A DNA stretch of 64,000 bases, taken from positions 496,001 through 560,000 of the forward strand of contig NZ_CP042829.1 of NCBI RefSeq assembly GCF_008838325.1, written 5' to 3'. Numbering within the stretch: position 1 is the stretch's first letter; each line of letters starts with the position of its first letter. Below are positions 49,690 through 59,368 of this stretch, piece by piece. The notes under the pieces were generated by a model, which saw nothing but the letters and a program-made list of their open reading frames with translations, searched no databases and was not told the origin of the DNA. The stretch comes from Tepidiforma bonchosmolovskayae (GTDB lineage Bacteria > Chloroflexota > Dehalococcoidia > Tepidiformales > Tepidiformaceae). The translations under genes were made by a program, and so were the position numbers.

Positions 49690-49723
49690 GGGGTCGTTTG
49701 CTCCGTTTGACGGTGAGGGTGAG

Positions 49724-50095
49724 TCAGGGGAGGTTGGAGGCGAGGTCGGGGCGGAGCCGTGCGGCCTCGCGCAGGTAGATGTGGCGGATTTCACTCTGGG
49801 CTTTGTCCGTATTCCAGTGGAGGAGCACCCGGATACAGCGCGGGAGCATGCCGGGGACGGACATTTCGTGGCTCTGCATGAGGGGCACGAGGGTCCAGCC
49901 GAGCTGGCGGGCGGCCACGGCGGGGAATTCGGCGTAGACGTCGGGGGTGGTGGTGAGCCAGGCGGAAGCGATGTCCTCGGTGCGGATTCCGTTGGCCTCC
50001 ACCATGTGGATGAGGAGTTCGCGGGTGCGTTCGAGGATCTCTTCTTTCTGGTTGCGGTCGACGGTCGTCGCGCCGCGGACGCCGCGGACGGGCAT
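49724..50095 (-). CDS. aroH: Chorismate mutase, AroH type
   Basis: The 123-residue protein is an AroH-class (trimeric, pseudo-alpha/beta-barrel) chorismate mutase, starting [19 protein letters not shown]. The conserved arginine, EEI and WTTTPD-like ([13 protein letters not shown]) active-site regions are in place, as is the C-terminal [15 protein letters not shown]. It diverts chorismate to prephenate for phenylalanine and tyrosine. An AGGAGG lies about 9 nt before the ATG. It shares a transcript with aroF; upstream is a 167-nt spacer with a large hairpin after trpA. Confidence 0.92.
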   Translation of the reverse strand: MPVRGVRGATTVDRNQKEEILERTRELLIHMVEANGIRTEDIASAWLTTTPDVYAEFPAVAARQLGWTLVPLMQSHEMSVPGMLPRCIRVLLHWNTDKAQSEIRHIYLREAARLRPDLASNLP

Positions 50096-50191
50096 ACGCG
50101 CAGGTCCTCCTGGGTGTTCCTGGGGGGTGGGATGGCAGGCTTCAGGACGGGCGGGCGCCAAAGGCCCCGGCCGGGGGACTGCCATATGCAC

Positions 50192-50259
50192 GGCCCACAG
50201 GTGGACGCGGCCACGCCTGTTGAGGCGCAGCCGGCCGTCTGTGGGCCGCGATCACCTGT
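50192..50259 (-). promoter_or_regulatory. Two alternative hairpins between trpA and aroH
   Basis: Helix A pairs GGCCCACAG (50192-50200) with CTGTGGGCC (50239-50247). Helix B pairs 50197-50212 with 50244-50259 (14 of 16 Watson-Crick pairs). The two use the same bases and exclude each other; both enclose a small CGCCT/AGGCG stem-loop at 50214-50227. It begins 4 nt after the trpA stop codon and has no T-tract, so it is either the end of the trp operon or a switch in the aroH-aroF leader. Confidence 0.5.
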
Positions 50260-50262
50260 CCG

Positions 50263-51054
50263 CTACCGGCCGGAGACATCCTCCACGAACTCCCTGACGC
50301 TCTGCGCGCGGTGGTTTTCCTCCGCAGCGTCGATGGCGGTGATTATAGCAGAGCCGACGACGGCGGCATCGGCGAGGCGGCGGACGGCTTCGGCCTGCTC
50401 GCGGGTGTTGATGCCGAAGCCGACGGCGAGCGGGAGGCTGGTGCGGGCGCGGACGCGGCTGATGAACTCGGGGAGGGCATCGAGGGCGACGTTGCCCTTG
50501 CCGGTGGTGCCGGTGACGGAGACGCAGTAGAGGAAGGCATCGGCGACGCTGGCGATGCGGGAGATGCGCTCGTCGCGGGTGGTGGGTGCGACGAGGGGGA
50601 CGAAGCTGAGGTCGTGGGCGCGGCAGGCCTGGAGGAAGCTGGCGGCCTCCTCGGGCGGGAGGTCGACGACGATCCAGCCGTCGGCGCCGGCGGCAGCGGC
50701 TTCGGCGCAGGCGCGCGCTTCGCCGCGGGCGAGGATGGGGTTGTAGTAGCCCATAAGGATGACGGGGACGGTGAGGCCCTGTTCGCGGGCGGAGCGGATG
50801 AAGGCGAAGCAATCGGCGAGTGAGACGCCCTGCTCGAGGGCGACCTGGTTTGCGTGCTGGATGGTGGCGCCATCGGCGAGGGGGTCGGTGAACGGCACAC
50901 CGAGTTCGATGACGTCGGCGCCGCCCTCCTGCATGGCGAGAAGGATGGGGACGGTATCGGCGCGGCGCGGGTAGCCGGCGGTGACGTAGCCGACAAAGAG
51001 TTTGCGGCCGGTTTCGCGGGCGCGGGCGAAGGTATCGCGGAGACGCTGGGACAT
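50263..51054 (-). CDS. trpA: Tryptophan synthase alpha subunit
   Basis: The 263-residue TIM barrel releases indole from indole-3-glycerol phosphate. The catalytic Glu lies in ADVIELGVPFTDPLADG (about 46-62), the Asp in LMGYYNPIL...WIVVDLPPEEA, and the phosphate-binding VGFGI and GSAI segments are present. Its usual partner trpB is not adjacent: two CPBP protease genes (51062-52704) lie between them. The gene starts 7 nt after the upstream protease, so it is still part of the same transcript. Confidence 0.96.
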   Translation of the reverse strand: MSQRLRDTFARARETGRKLFVGYVTAGYPRRADTVPILLAMQEGGADVIELGVPFTDPLADGATIQHANQVALEQGVSLADCFAFIRSAREQGLTVPVILMGYYNPILARGEARACAEAAAAGADGWIVVDLPPEEAASFLQACRAHDLSFVPLVAPTTRDERISRIASVADAFLYCVSVTGTTGKGNVALDALPEFISRVRARTSLPLAVGFGINTREQAEAVRRLADAAVVGSAIITAIDAAEENHRAQSVREFVEDVSGR

Positions 51055-51061
51055 ACGGGTT

Positions 51062-51892
51062 TCAGGACCTCGCGACGAGCAGGATAAAGCTGAGCCCGTT
51101 GAAGAGCACATGGAAGGCGATGGCATCCCAGAGGCTGCCGGCGCGCCAGTAGAGCCAGGCGAGCACGAGCCCGACGGCGAAGAAGGGGAGGAGGGTGGCG
51201 GGGTCGCGGTGGCCCAAGGAGAAGAGCGCGGCGCTGAAGGCGGCCGCGGGCCAGAAGCCCCAGCGGAGGGTTCCGGTGAAGGCGAGTCCGCGGAAGACGG
51301 CCTCTTCGCTGAGCGGGGCGGCGATGACGGTAGCGAGGCCGTAGAGGGCGAGAGCCGCGGGGTCGCGCAGGACGGGCTCGACGGTGGCCGGGGACGGCAC
51401 CGGGATGAGGGGGCCGATACCGAGCGCCTCGACGGCGGCGGCGTATACCCCGGTGAGGGGGTAGCTGATGGCGACGCAGAGGGCGGGGAGCCAGAGGCGG
51501 CCGGCGTCGAAGCGGTCGAGGCCGAGCACCCGGGCGAGGTCCCGCGGGCGCTGGCGCGCGCCGAGGAGGAGGGCGCCGAGGAAGAAGGCCGAGCTGACGA
51601 GAGCCATGGCCCAGGCGACGCGGACGGCCACCGGGTCGGCGAGGAGGCGCGGCGGCCCGGGGATGGGGTTCCCGGCGACGGCGCGGGCGAGGGCGAGGTC
51701 GGCGTAGGCGGCGACGCGGGAGGCTTTTTCGAAGGCGTCGCCGGCGTCGCGGAAGCCGGCTTCAGCGCCGAGCAGGCGGGCGACGGGGTCGATGAGGGCG
51801 AGCGGCACGACGTAGGCGGCAACGGCGGCCCAGAGGCCGAGCAGGACGCTGAGTTCGTTCCAGGGCGCGGGGCGAAGGCGGTCGGTGGTCAT
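51062..51892 (-). CDS. CPBP-family intramembrane metalloprotease (second copy)
   Basis: The 276-residue membrane protein has about six to seven hydrophobic segments and the CPBP (CAAX protease and bacteriocin-processing) motifs: EExxxR as APLSEEAVFRGLAF (about 188-201), the middle histidine in LFSLGHRDPATLLPFF, and FHVLFNGLSF at the C-terminus. Such proteases act inside the membrane, for example in protein maturation or immunity. It overlaps the first copy by 4 nt (ATGA). It separates trpB from trpA, and its substrate is unknown. Confidence 0.85.
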   Translation of the reverse strand: MTTDRLRPAPWNELSVLLGLWAAVAAYVVPLALIDPVARLLGAEAGFRDAGDAFEKASRVAAYADLALARAVAGNPIPGPPRLLADPVAVRVAWAMALVSSAFFLGALLLGARQRPRDLARVLGLDRFDAGRLWLPALCVAISYPLTGVYAAAVEALGIGPLIPVPSPATVEPVLRDPAALALYGLATVIAAPLSEEAVFRGLAFTGTLRWGFWPAAAFSAALFSLGHRDPATLLPFFAVGLVLAWLYWRAGSLWDAIAFHVLFNGLSFILLVARS

Positions 51893-52704
51893 CCGAAAGC
51901 GAGAATGGAGAAGCTGACGGTGTTGAAGAGGAGGTGGAAGAGGATTGGATACCAGAGGGTGCCGCTGCGCCGGAAGAGCCAGGCGAGGGCGACACCGATG
52001 GCAAAGAAGGGGACGACGCTGCCGGGGTCGAAGTGGACGACGGAGAAAAGGATGCCGGATATGGCGGCGGCGGGCCAGAATCCCCAGCGGCTGAAGCCGC
52101 CGAAGACGAGACCGCGGAAGAAGAGCTCTTCGGTGAAGGGCGCGCCGACGAGGGTGACGGCGGCGGCGATGCTGAGGGTGAGGTCGTCGCGCGTGATTTC
52201 GATGGGGACGGTGCTGCGGGGCTCGAGCCAGCCGATGCCGAGGCGGTCGACGAACTGGACCCAGGCGTAGGTGCCGACGTAGGCGAAGAAGACCGCCGCG
52301 AGCGGGAGCCAGGCGCCGGCCCAGTCGAAGCGATGCAGGCCGAGCGCGCGGGCGAGGTCGCGGGCGGAGCGGCCGGTGGTGATGCCGACGATGGCGATGA
52401 CGGCGGCCTGGGAGACCGAGGTGACGATAAAGAGCACCTGGAGGCTGGCCTGGTCGGCGAGGAGGTTCGGCGGGGCAGGCAGGGGTTCGCCGCGGGAGGC
52501 GGCCGCGAGGCGCTCATCGGCGTAGGCTGCGATGCGGGCGGCCTTTTCGAACGTGTCGCCGACGTCGCGGGTGCGGAAGTCGAGGTCGAGGGCGAGCGCG
52601 ACGCCGAGGGCGACGACGTTGGTGAGCACCATGAGGGCGATGAACGCAGCGAGTCCGGCGGCGGCCTGGCGGGGCCCCCAGGGGACGAGGGACCGGCGGG
52701 CCAC
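51889..52704 (-). CDS. CPBP-family intramembrane metalloprotease (first copy)
   Basis: The 271-residue protein is a paralog of its downstream neighbour, with the same layout. An N-terminal membrane segment is followed by a soluble segment shared almost motif for motif (DVGDTFEKAARIAAYADERLA here, DAGDAFEKASRVAAYADLALA there), then four or more membrane helices. CPBP motifs are PFTEELFFRGLVF (about 185-197), FSVVHFDPGSVVPFF and FHLLFNTVSF. It starts on GTG, 5 nt after trpB. The two genes arose by tandem duplication inside the trp operon. Confidence 0.85.
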   Translation of the reverse strand: MARRSLVPWGPRQAAAGLAAFIALMVLTNVVALGVALALDLDFRTRDVGDTFEKAARIAAYADERLAAASRGEPLPAPPNLLADQASLQVLFIVTSVSQAAVIAIVGITTGRSARDLARALGLHRFDWAGAWLPLAAVFFAYVGTYAWVQFVDRLGIGWLEPRSTVPIEITRDDLTLSIAAAVTLVGAPFTEELFFRGLVFGGFSRWGFWPAAAISGILFSVVHFDPGSVVPFFAIGVALAWLFRRSGTLWYPILFHLLFNTVSFSILAFG

Positions 52705-52709
52705 AGTAG

Positions 52710-53895
<1,186 letters not shown>

Positions 53896-53906
<11 letters not shown>

Positions 53907-54639
53907 GGCTGGCACCTTTCGCCGCGCGGATGAAGGCGCGGATTTTCTCGGGGTCTTTGACGCGGCCGGTTTCGACGCCGGAGGAGACGTCGACCGCCCA
54001 CGGGCGGACGGTGCGGACGGCCTCGGCGACGTTGTCGGGTGTGAGGCCGCCGGCGAGGATGACGGGGAAGCGGGCAGCGACGTCTTCGGCGATGGACCAG
54101 TCGAAGGTAACGCCGGTGCCGCCGAGGGCGGCGTCGTGGGCAGTATCGAGGAGCGTGCCGGCGGCGAGGCCGGGCACGATACGCTCGGTGATGTCGGCGG
54201 GGTCGTCGCCCTCGCGCACGTGGATGGTGCGGAAGACGGGGCGGCGGATGGCGCGGACGAAGGCGTCGTCTTCGCCGCCGGAGAGCTGGACGAGGTCGAT
54301 GCGGGCGGCCTCGGCGATGTCGTTGACCTCGCCGGACGACATGCGGGCGAAGACGCCGACGACGAGGGGCCGGGCGCGGGCCAGGGCGAGCTCGATAGCA
54401 TCGGCCCAGGCGGGGAACCAGCTGCGGGCCGAGACTTCGCCGAGTGCGGGGCCGGAAAGGGCGAGCGGGGTTTCGGCGCGGCGGCGGCCGGCGATGGCCT
54501 CGACGATGTCGTGGCAGTCCTGCGGGGTGACCTGGCGGCGGGACTCGGCGAAGACGAGGCCGATGAAGTCAGCGCCGGCATCGGCGGCGGCGAGGGCGGT
54601 GGCGGCGTCGCGGATGCCGCAGATTTTCACGAGGGTCAT
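53896..54639 (-). CDS. trpF: Phosphoribosylanthranilate isomerase
   Basis: The 247-residue TIM barrel rearranges N-(5'-phosphoribosyl)anthranilate to CdRP. The catalytic Cys7 is in KICGI and the catalytic Asp in [22 protein letters not shown] near the C-terminus binds phosphate. It is somewhat longer than the usual about 205 residues, with an extra segment around 50-80 ([19 protein letters not shown]). It overlaps trpC by 4 nt (ATGA) and trpB by 11 nt. Confidence 0.95.
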
Positions 54640-55469
54640 GGGGAGGCCCCGGGGGCGGCGGCAGAGACGCCGCGGAGTTCGCGGATTTTCTCGGCGGGGT
54701 CCGGCGCGACCATGAGCGACTCGCCGACGAGGACAGCTGCGGCGCCGACGGCGGCGAAGCGTTCGACATCGGCGCGGGAGCTGATGCCGCTGAGGGCGGC
54801 GAGCAGAGCGCCGGGCGGGGCGAGGCTGGCGAGGCGGTCGGTGGTGGCGAGGTCGACCCGGAAGCTGCGGAGGTCGCGGTTGTTGATGCCGACAAGGGCG
54901 GCGCCGAGTTCGGCGGCGCGGGCCATTTCGTCGGCGCTGTTGACTTCGACGAGGGCCTGCATGCCGAGGCGGGCGGCGGCTGCGTAGAGCTGCCGGAGCC
55001 GGGCGTCGTCGAGCGCGGCGACGATCAGGAGGACGGCATCGGCGCCGTGGACCCGGGCTTCGAGGAGCTGGTACTCATCGATGATGAAATCCTTGCGGAG
55101 GATGGCCGGCCGGGCAGGGCCGAGTTCTTCGACGGCGGCGCGGACCGCGGCCATATCGGCGAGGGTGCCTTTGAACCACGTGGGTTCGGTGAGGACGGAG
55201 ATGGCGCTCGCGCCGCCGCGGGCGTAGCGGAGGGCCTGGGCGGCGGCATCCATGCCGGGGGCGATGTCGCCCTTGCTCGGGGAGGCGCGCTTGACCTCGG
55301 CGATGACGGCCATGGGGGCATCGCGGCGGAGGCGGGCGATGAAGTCGATGGCGGGCGGAGCCTCGGCAAGGCGGGCCTCGAGCTCCGACGGGGGCACAGC
55401 GGCCCTGGCCTCGGCGACGTCGCGTTCGCGGCGGGCGAGGATGGTGTCGAGGATGGTGGGGCTACCCAC
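54636..55469 (-). CDS. trpC: Indole-3-glycerol-phosphate synthase
   Basis: The 277-residue TIM barrel has VIAEVKRASPSKGDI (about 55-69, catalytic Lys), the EPTWFKGT loop, ILRKDFIIDEYQ (about 122-133) and the GINNRDLRSF segment (about 182-191). It closes the indole ring from CdRP. It starts on GTG, overlapping the end of trpD by 8 nt, and is a separate protein from TrpF, unlike the fused E. coli enzyme. Confidence 0.96.
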   Translation of the reverse strand: MGSPTILDTILARRERDVAEARAAVPPSELEARLAEAPPAIDFIARLRRDAPMAVIAEVKRASPSKGDIAPGMDAAAQALRYARGGASAISVLTEPTWFKGTLADMAAVRAAVEELGPARPAILRKDFIIDEYQLLEARVHGADAVLLIVAALDDARLRQLYAAAARLGMQALVEVNSADEMARAAELGAALVGINNRDLRSFRVDLATTDRLASLAPPGALLAALSGISSRADVERFAAVGAAAVLVGESLMVAPDPAEKIRELRGVSAAAPGASP

Positions 55470-56481
55470 CGGCGGCCTCCCGGGAGAGCGCGATGTAGGT
55501 ATCGAGGACTTCGCGGGCGCGGCCGGCGGCGACGGCCTCCCGGGCGAGGCGGACGCCCTCGCGGAAATCGGCGGCGCGGCCGGCGACCACGAGGGCGGCT
55601 GCGGCGTTCATGAGGGTGAAGTCGGTCTTCGGTCCTTCGGCGCCATCGAGGATGGCGAGGATGTCGCCGGCGTTGGCCGCGGCATCGCCGCCGGCGACGG
55701 CGGAAAGGGGAGCGAGGGGCAGGCCAAAGTCTGCGGGGGCGATGGTGCGCTCGGCGACGGCGCCATCGGCGACGACCCATGCGCGGGTCGGGGCCGCGGG
55801 GCTGATTTCGTCGAGGCCGTCTTCGGAGTGGACGACGAGGGCGTATTCGACGCCGCGGAGGGCGAGGGCCTGAGCGACGAGCGGGCCGAGGGAGGCAGCG
55901 CCGACACCGACGAGCTGGCGGGCGGGCGCGGCGGGGTTCGAGAGCGGGCCGAGGATGTTGAAGACGGTGCGGATGCCGATTTCGCGGCGGGCGCCGCCGA
56001 CGTGGCGCATGGCGGGGTGCATCCGCTGGGCGAAGAGGAAGCAGAAGTTGCAGGCATCGATGATGCGGGCGATGGCCTGCCCGTCGAGGTCGATGCGGGC
56101 GCCGAGGGCTTCTAGGACATCGGCGCTGCCGCACTTCGAGCTGGCGGCGCGGTTGCCGTGCTTGGCGACGCGGACGCCGCAGGCGGCGACGATGAAGCCG
56201 GCGGCGGTGGAGACGTTGATGGTATCGATGCCGTCGCCGCCGGTGCCGCAGATGTCGATGGTGCCGGCGGCAGGCACGGGCTCGGCGTGGCGGAGCATGA
56301 CCTCAAGGCAGGCGGCGATTGCGGGTGCGGATTCGCCGCGGATGCGCCACGCGGCGAGGAAGGCGCCGACCTGCGCGGGGGTGGCGGCGCCGGTCATGAG
56401 CTCCTCGAGGGCGGCAGCGGCGAGCGCCGGGGGGAGGTCTCCGGCGTCGACGAGGGACTTGATTGCTTCCTGGACGGCCAT
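55462..56481 (-). CDS. trpD: Anthranilate phosphoribosyltransferase
   Basis: The 339-residue enzyme joins anthranilate to PRPP. It has the PRPP-binding DICGTGGDGIDTINVSTAAGFI (about 76-97, shown in part), KHGNRAASSKCGSADVLEALG in two pieces and the second metal site EDGLDEIS. It is a stand-alone TrpD, not fused to TrpG. It follows trpG after a 43-nt gap, one of the longer gaps in the trp block, and overlaps trpC at its 3' end. Confidence 0.95.
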   Translation of the reverse strand: MAVQEAIKSLVDAGDLPPALAAAALEELMTGAATPAQVGAFLAAWRIRGESAPAIAACLEVMLRHAEPVPAAGTIDICGTGGDGIDTINVSTAAGFIVAACGVRVAKHGNRAASSKCGSADVLEALGARIDLDGQAIARIIDACNFCFLFAQRMHPAMRHVGGARREIGIRTVFNILGPLSNPAAPARQLVGVGAASLGPLVAQALALRGVEYALVVHSEDGLDEISPAAPTRAWVVADGAVAERTIAPADFGLPLAPLSAVAGGDAAANAGDILAILDGAEGPKTDFTLMNAAAALVVAGRAADFREGVRLAREAVAAGRAREVLDTYIALSREAAGG

Positions 56482-56524
56482 CAGGCGGGACCCCGGGCAG
56501 GGATGCAGGTTCCAGTGTGGCGAA

Positions 56525-57112
56525 TCAGGCGGGCCATTCGCCACCCTCCATGCGGAGGAAGTTCGCGAGGAGCTCCTTGCCGTACTGCGTGGCGATCGAC
56601 TCGGGGTGGAACTGGACGCCTTCGACGGTGTAGCGGCGGTGGCGGACGCCCATGATGATGCCGGATTCGGAGCGGGCGGTAACTTCGAGCTCGGGCGGGA
56701 GCGTCTCGGGGGTGCCGCAGAGGGAGTGGTAGCGGACCGCTTCGAAGGGCGAGGGGATGCCGGCGAAGACGCCGCGGCCGTCGTGGGTGATCCGGGAGGT
56801 TTTGCCGTGCTTGATTTCGCCGGCGCCGGCGACGGTGCCGCCGTAGACGTCGTAGATGCACTGGTGGCCGAGACAGACGCCGAGGACGGGCACCCTGCCG
56901 GCGAAGGCACGGATGACGTCGCGGGAGATGCCGGCATCCTCCGGGTCGCCGGGGCCGGGCGAGATGACGACGTGGTCGGGCTCGAGCGCGAGGCACTCCT
57001 CGAGCGTGACCTGGTCGTTGCGGAAGACGCGGACATCGGCGCCGAGTTCGCAGAGGTACTGGTAGAGGTTGTAGGTGAAGGAGTCGTAGTTATCGATGAG
57101 CAGGGTGGTCAC
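56525..57112 (-). CDS. trpG: Anthranilate synthase component II (glutamine amidotransferase)
   Basis: The 195-residue class I amidotransferase has the oxyanion [10 protein letters not shown], the nucleophile Cys in [10 protein letters not shown] (about 77-86) and the His-Glu pair in [12 protein letters not shown]. It supplies ammonia to TrpE; related proteins serve PabB too, and no pabA/pabB is seen here. It starts on GTG overlapping the small unknown gene as GTGA. trpE lies four genes upstream instead of next to it, which is uncommon. Confidence 0.95.
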   Translation of the reverse strand: MTTLLIDNYDSFTYNLYQYLCELGADVRVFRNDQVTLEECLALEPDHVVISPGPGDPEDAGISRDVIRAFAGRVPVLGVCLGHQCIYDVYGGTVAGAGEIKHGKTSRITHDGRGVFAGIPSPFEAVRYHSLCGTPETLPPELEVTARSESGIIMGVRHRRYTVEGVQFHPESIATQYGKELLANFLRMEGGEWPA

Positions 57113-57447
57113 TGGTCGAGGGCTTCCTCCCGGTAGAGATCGTCCGCGATGAGGCGGAGGACCGCGGCGAGCTCTTCGGGCGTGTAGCCGTAGCCGCGGC
57201 GGTCGAGGCGGAACTTGGCGGCGAGGTAGGCGGGGTCGAGCGCGGCAGGCGAGCGGAGGTCGAGGGGGTAGGCGGTACCGGGCTCGCCGATGAGGGCGAC
57301 GAGGAAGTAGCCGTCGCCGGCGGAGCGGGTGAAGGCCGCTGATTCACGGAGGAGCGGCACGAGGGCGAGCTCGACACCGCCGGAGCGGTAGAAGCGGACC
57401 GCGACATGGGCGATGTACTTCTGGAGGGGCGGATTGGGGGCGGTCAT
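57109..57447 (-). CDS. Small unknown protein in the trp operon, 112 aa
   Basis: I do not recognise this family. The protein is soluble, with an N-terminal beta strand ([22 protein letters not shown], about 10-31, shown in part), a FLVALIG strand, and a C-terminal helical half with the [21 protein letters not shown] segment. It overlaps both neighbours by 4 nt (HAD gene upstream, trpG downstream), so it is translated with them. Its place between trpE and trpG suggests a tie to the pathway or simply hitch-hiking; the sequence does not tell. Confidence 0.65.
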   Translation of the reverse strand: MTAPNPPLQKYIAHVAVRFYRSGGVELALVPLLRESAAFTRSAGDGYFLVALIGEPGTAYPLDLRSPAALDPAYLAAKFRLDRRGYGYTPEELAAVLRLIADDLYREEALDQ

Positions 57448-58097
57448 CGGCCGAACCCCTGTTCGACGGCGAGCTCGAGGACGTGTCCCGGGGTCCGGGC
57501 GGTGAAGTCGGGGAGGGCATCGAGCGTGGCGGCGGCATCGATGCTGCCCCAGAGGGCCGCGACGGAGCGAATGCCAGCGTTGCGGGCGGCCCAGATGTCG
57601 GCGGGGCTGTCGCCGACGATGACGGCGCGTTCGGGGTAGTCGGCGAGGAGGCGGTCGAGCGCGGCGTAGACCGGCTCGGGGTCGGGCTTATGGCGCTCGG
57701 TGTCGTCGAAGCCGATGACGGCGCGGAAGTAGCGGAGGAGGCCGGCGGCCTCGAGCTCTTCGACGGCGCCGTACGAGACCTTCGAGGTGACGACGGCCAT
57801 GGGGATGCCGGCGGCGTGGAGGGAGCGGAGGACGGCTTCGACGCCCTCGAAGGGGCGGGGCGCCGGGCGGCCGGGGACGTAGTAGTGCTCGCGGTAGGCG
57901 CGGGTGAAGCGCTGGTAGTCGTCGCCGAGGAGGCGGCGGGCGAGGTCTTCGAGGGTGCCGCCGCGGTTGGAGCGCCAGAGTTCGACCGGGTCGACGGGTT
58001 CGCCGAGGACGACCTGGTGGGCGTGGGCGAGCGAGGCCATCCGGGCGGGGAGGGTCTCGAGGAGCGTATCGTCGAGGTCCCAGAGGATGGCGCTCAC
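57444..58097 (-). CDS. HAD-family phosphatase (phosphoglycolate-phosphatase-like)
   Basis: The 217-residue HAD hydrolase has motif I DLDDTLLET (7-15, nucleophile Asp7), motif II TSK (near 103-105), motif III lysine in ERHKPDPEPVY and motif IV GDSPADIWAARNAG. The cap domain (about 18-85) is the helical C1 type. Substrates could be phosphoglycolate, pyrophosphate or a sugar phosphate. It starts on GTG and overlaps both neighbours by 4 nt in the trp operon. Confidence 0.9.
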   Translation of the reverse strand: MSAILWDLDDTLLETLPARMASLAHAHQVVLGEPVDPVELWRSNRGGTLEDLARRLLGDDYQRFTRAYREHYYVPGRPAPRPFEGVEAVLRSLHAAGIPMAVVTSKVSYGAVEELEAAGLLRYFRAVIGFDDTERHKPDPEPVYAALDRLLADYPERAVIVGDSPADIWAARNAGIRSVAALWGSIDAAATLDALPDFTARTPGHVLELAVEQGFGR

Positions 58098-58963
58098 GGG
58101 GCGGCCTCCGGGCGGCCGGGCCGGGGGATGCCGCGGCGGGCGAAGACCTCTTCCATGGCGGGCCAGGCTTCGAGAGCGGCCGGGAAGCCGGCGTAGACGG
58201 CGACCATGCGCAGCACTTCGATGACCTGGGCCGGGGATGCGCCGTGGTTGAGTGCGCCCTCGATATGGGAGCGGAGCGGGCCTCCGGTGCGGCCCTGGGC
58301 GGCGAGCATCGCGATGACCAGCAGGCTGCGGGTGCGGCGGTCGAGGATGGGGCTGGACCAGCCGCGGGCGAGGGCGAAGTCGACGATGTCGTCGGCGAGC
58401 TCGGGGGCGGTGCGCCGGAGGTTCTCGAAGGCGGCGCCCGGGTCGCGGCCGCCGAGGGTCCGGAGGACGTCGAGGCCCGCAGCCCGGGAGTCGAGGGAGG
58501 CGGGGGCTGCGGGTTCGCGCACGGCTTCGGCGAGTTCTGCGCCGAGGGCTGCGAGGATTTCGCCGGTGCGGTCGGGCGGCTGGACGAGGCCGAAGGCCTC
58601 GAGGATGGCCTGGCGGACGCCGGGGAGGAGGTCGATGGCGTCGAGCTCGTCAAGGGTGAACCACCCGCTGCCGACACCGGGCGGGGGGGCCGGTTCGCCC
58701 TGCCAGCCGGTGGGGGCGTAGAGGTTGTAGACGACCTGGCCGTCGTCGGCGGGGAAGTAGTGGGTCTGGAGGAAGTCTTCTTCGACGGCGGGGGCGTGGA
58801 CGCCGAGCCGCTGGAGGATGCGGTCCATCTCTTCGTCGACGTCGTCGACGCCGGGCGGGAGGGGGCCGGAGGGGAGCTCCCAGGGCGCGCCGGGCTGCGG
58901 CCGGACGAGGAAGATGCGTCCGCCGCGCTCGAGGATGGCGGCCATGGTAATGTGCTGTTTCAT
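58094..58963 (-). CDS. Degenerate Nudix-fold domain fused to an AhpD/carboxymuconolactone-decarboxylase-like domain
   Basis: The 289-residue protein has an N-terminal Nudix-like domain (about 1-120; ITMAAILERGGRIFLVRPQPG, ELPSGPLPPGV) and a C-terminal all-helical domain (about 150-285) resembling carboxymuconolactone decarboxylase/AhpD (RTRSLLVIAMLAAQGR, HIEGALNHGASPAQVIEVL). The Nudix box is lost: the expected REUxEExGU stretch is MDRILQRLGV. The second domain also lacks the CxxC of AhpD. It overlaps the upstream Nudix-like gene (ATGA) and the HAD gene (GTGA). It may be a ligand-binding rather than hydrolytic protein. Confidence 0.75.
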   Translation of the reverse strand: MKQHITMAAILERGGRIFLVRPQPGAPWELPSGPLPPGVDDVDEEMDRILQRLGVHAPAVEEDFLQTHYFPADDGQVVYNLYAPTGWQGEPAPPPGVGSGWFTLDELDAIDLLPGVRQAILEAFGLVQPPDRTGEILAALGAELAEAVREPAAPASLDSRAAGLDVLRTLGGRDPGAAFENLRRTAPELADDIVDFALARGWSSPILDRRTRSLLVIAMLAAQGRTGGPLRSHIEGALNHGASPAQVIEVLRMVAVYAGFPAALEAWPAMEEVFARRGIPRPGRPEAAP

Positions 58964-59352
58964 GTGGTCTTGATTGCGATCGTATCGAGGACGGAGATGA
59001 GGAGGATGCGGAGCGGGGCGGGGAGGTCGGCGCGGAGGACGTCTTCGCGGCCGAGCCAGCGGCCGGCGGAAGGGGGCGGGTCGGGCTGCCACTGCCAGAC
59101 GGTGTAGAAGCCGGAGAACCAGGGGCGGTCTTCGGCGGGGTCGCGGTAGTCGAAGGCGCCCTGGGCCCAGATGGCGGAGGCTTCGATGCCGAGCTGGTCC
59201 CAGAGGTGGGCGCGGAGCTCGACCTTGCGGTCTTCGGCGAGGGGGCGGAAGACGCCGCCGGGGAGGCCGAGCGCGCCGGCGACGTCGCGCACGAAGACCT
59301 GTCCGGGGCGGACGAGGATGCCGTAGACGCGGTCGGGGCGGCGGTCGGACAT
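58960..59352 (-). CDS. Degenerate Nudix-fold protein, 130 aa
   Basis: The 130-residue protein has the Nudix strand pattern (VYGILVRPGQVFVRD, GALGLPGGVFRPLAE) and the usual length, but the catalytic Nudix box is altered to AHLWDQLGI, missing the REUxEE arginine and glutamates. Hydrolysis of nucleotide-diphosphate substrates is therefore doubtful. It sits 16 nt after trpE and overlaps the next Nudix-AhpD gene as ATGA. It could be the more degenerate member of a pair acting together. Confidence 0.7.
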   Translation of the reverse strand: MSDRRPDRVYGILVRPGQVFVRDVAGALGLPGGVFRPLAEDRKVELRAHLWDQLGIEASAIWAQGAFDYRDPAEDRPWFSGFYTVWQWQPDPPPSAGRWLGREDVLRADLPAPLRILLISVLDTIAIKTT

Positions 59353-59368
59353 GGCGCGGCTCCGTGGG

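Noticed and set aside
50096..50262. tRNA or small RNA gene in the trpA-aroH gap
   Set aside because: No cloverleaf can be drawn; the structure is two competing hairpins better explained as terminator or leader element.
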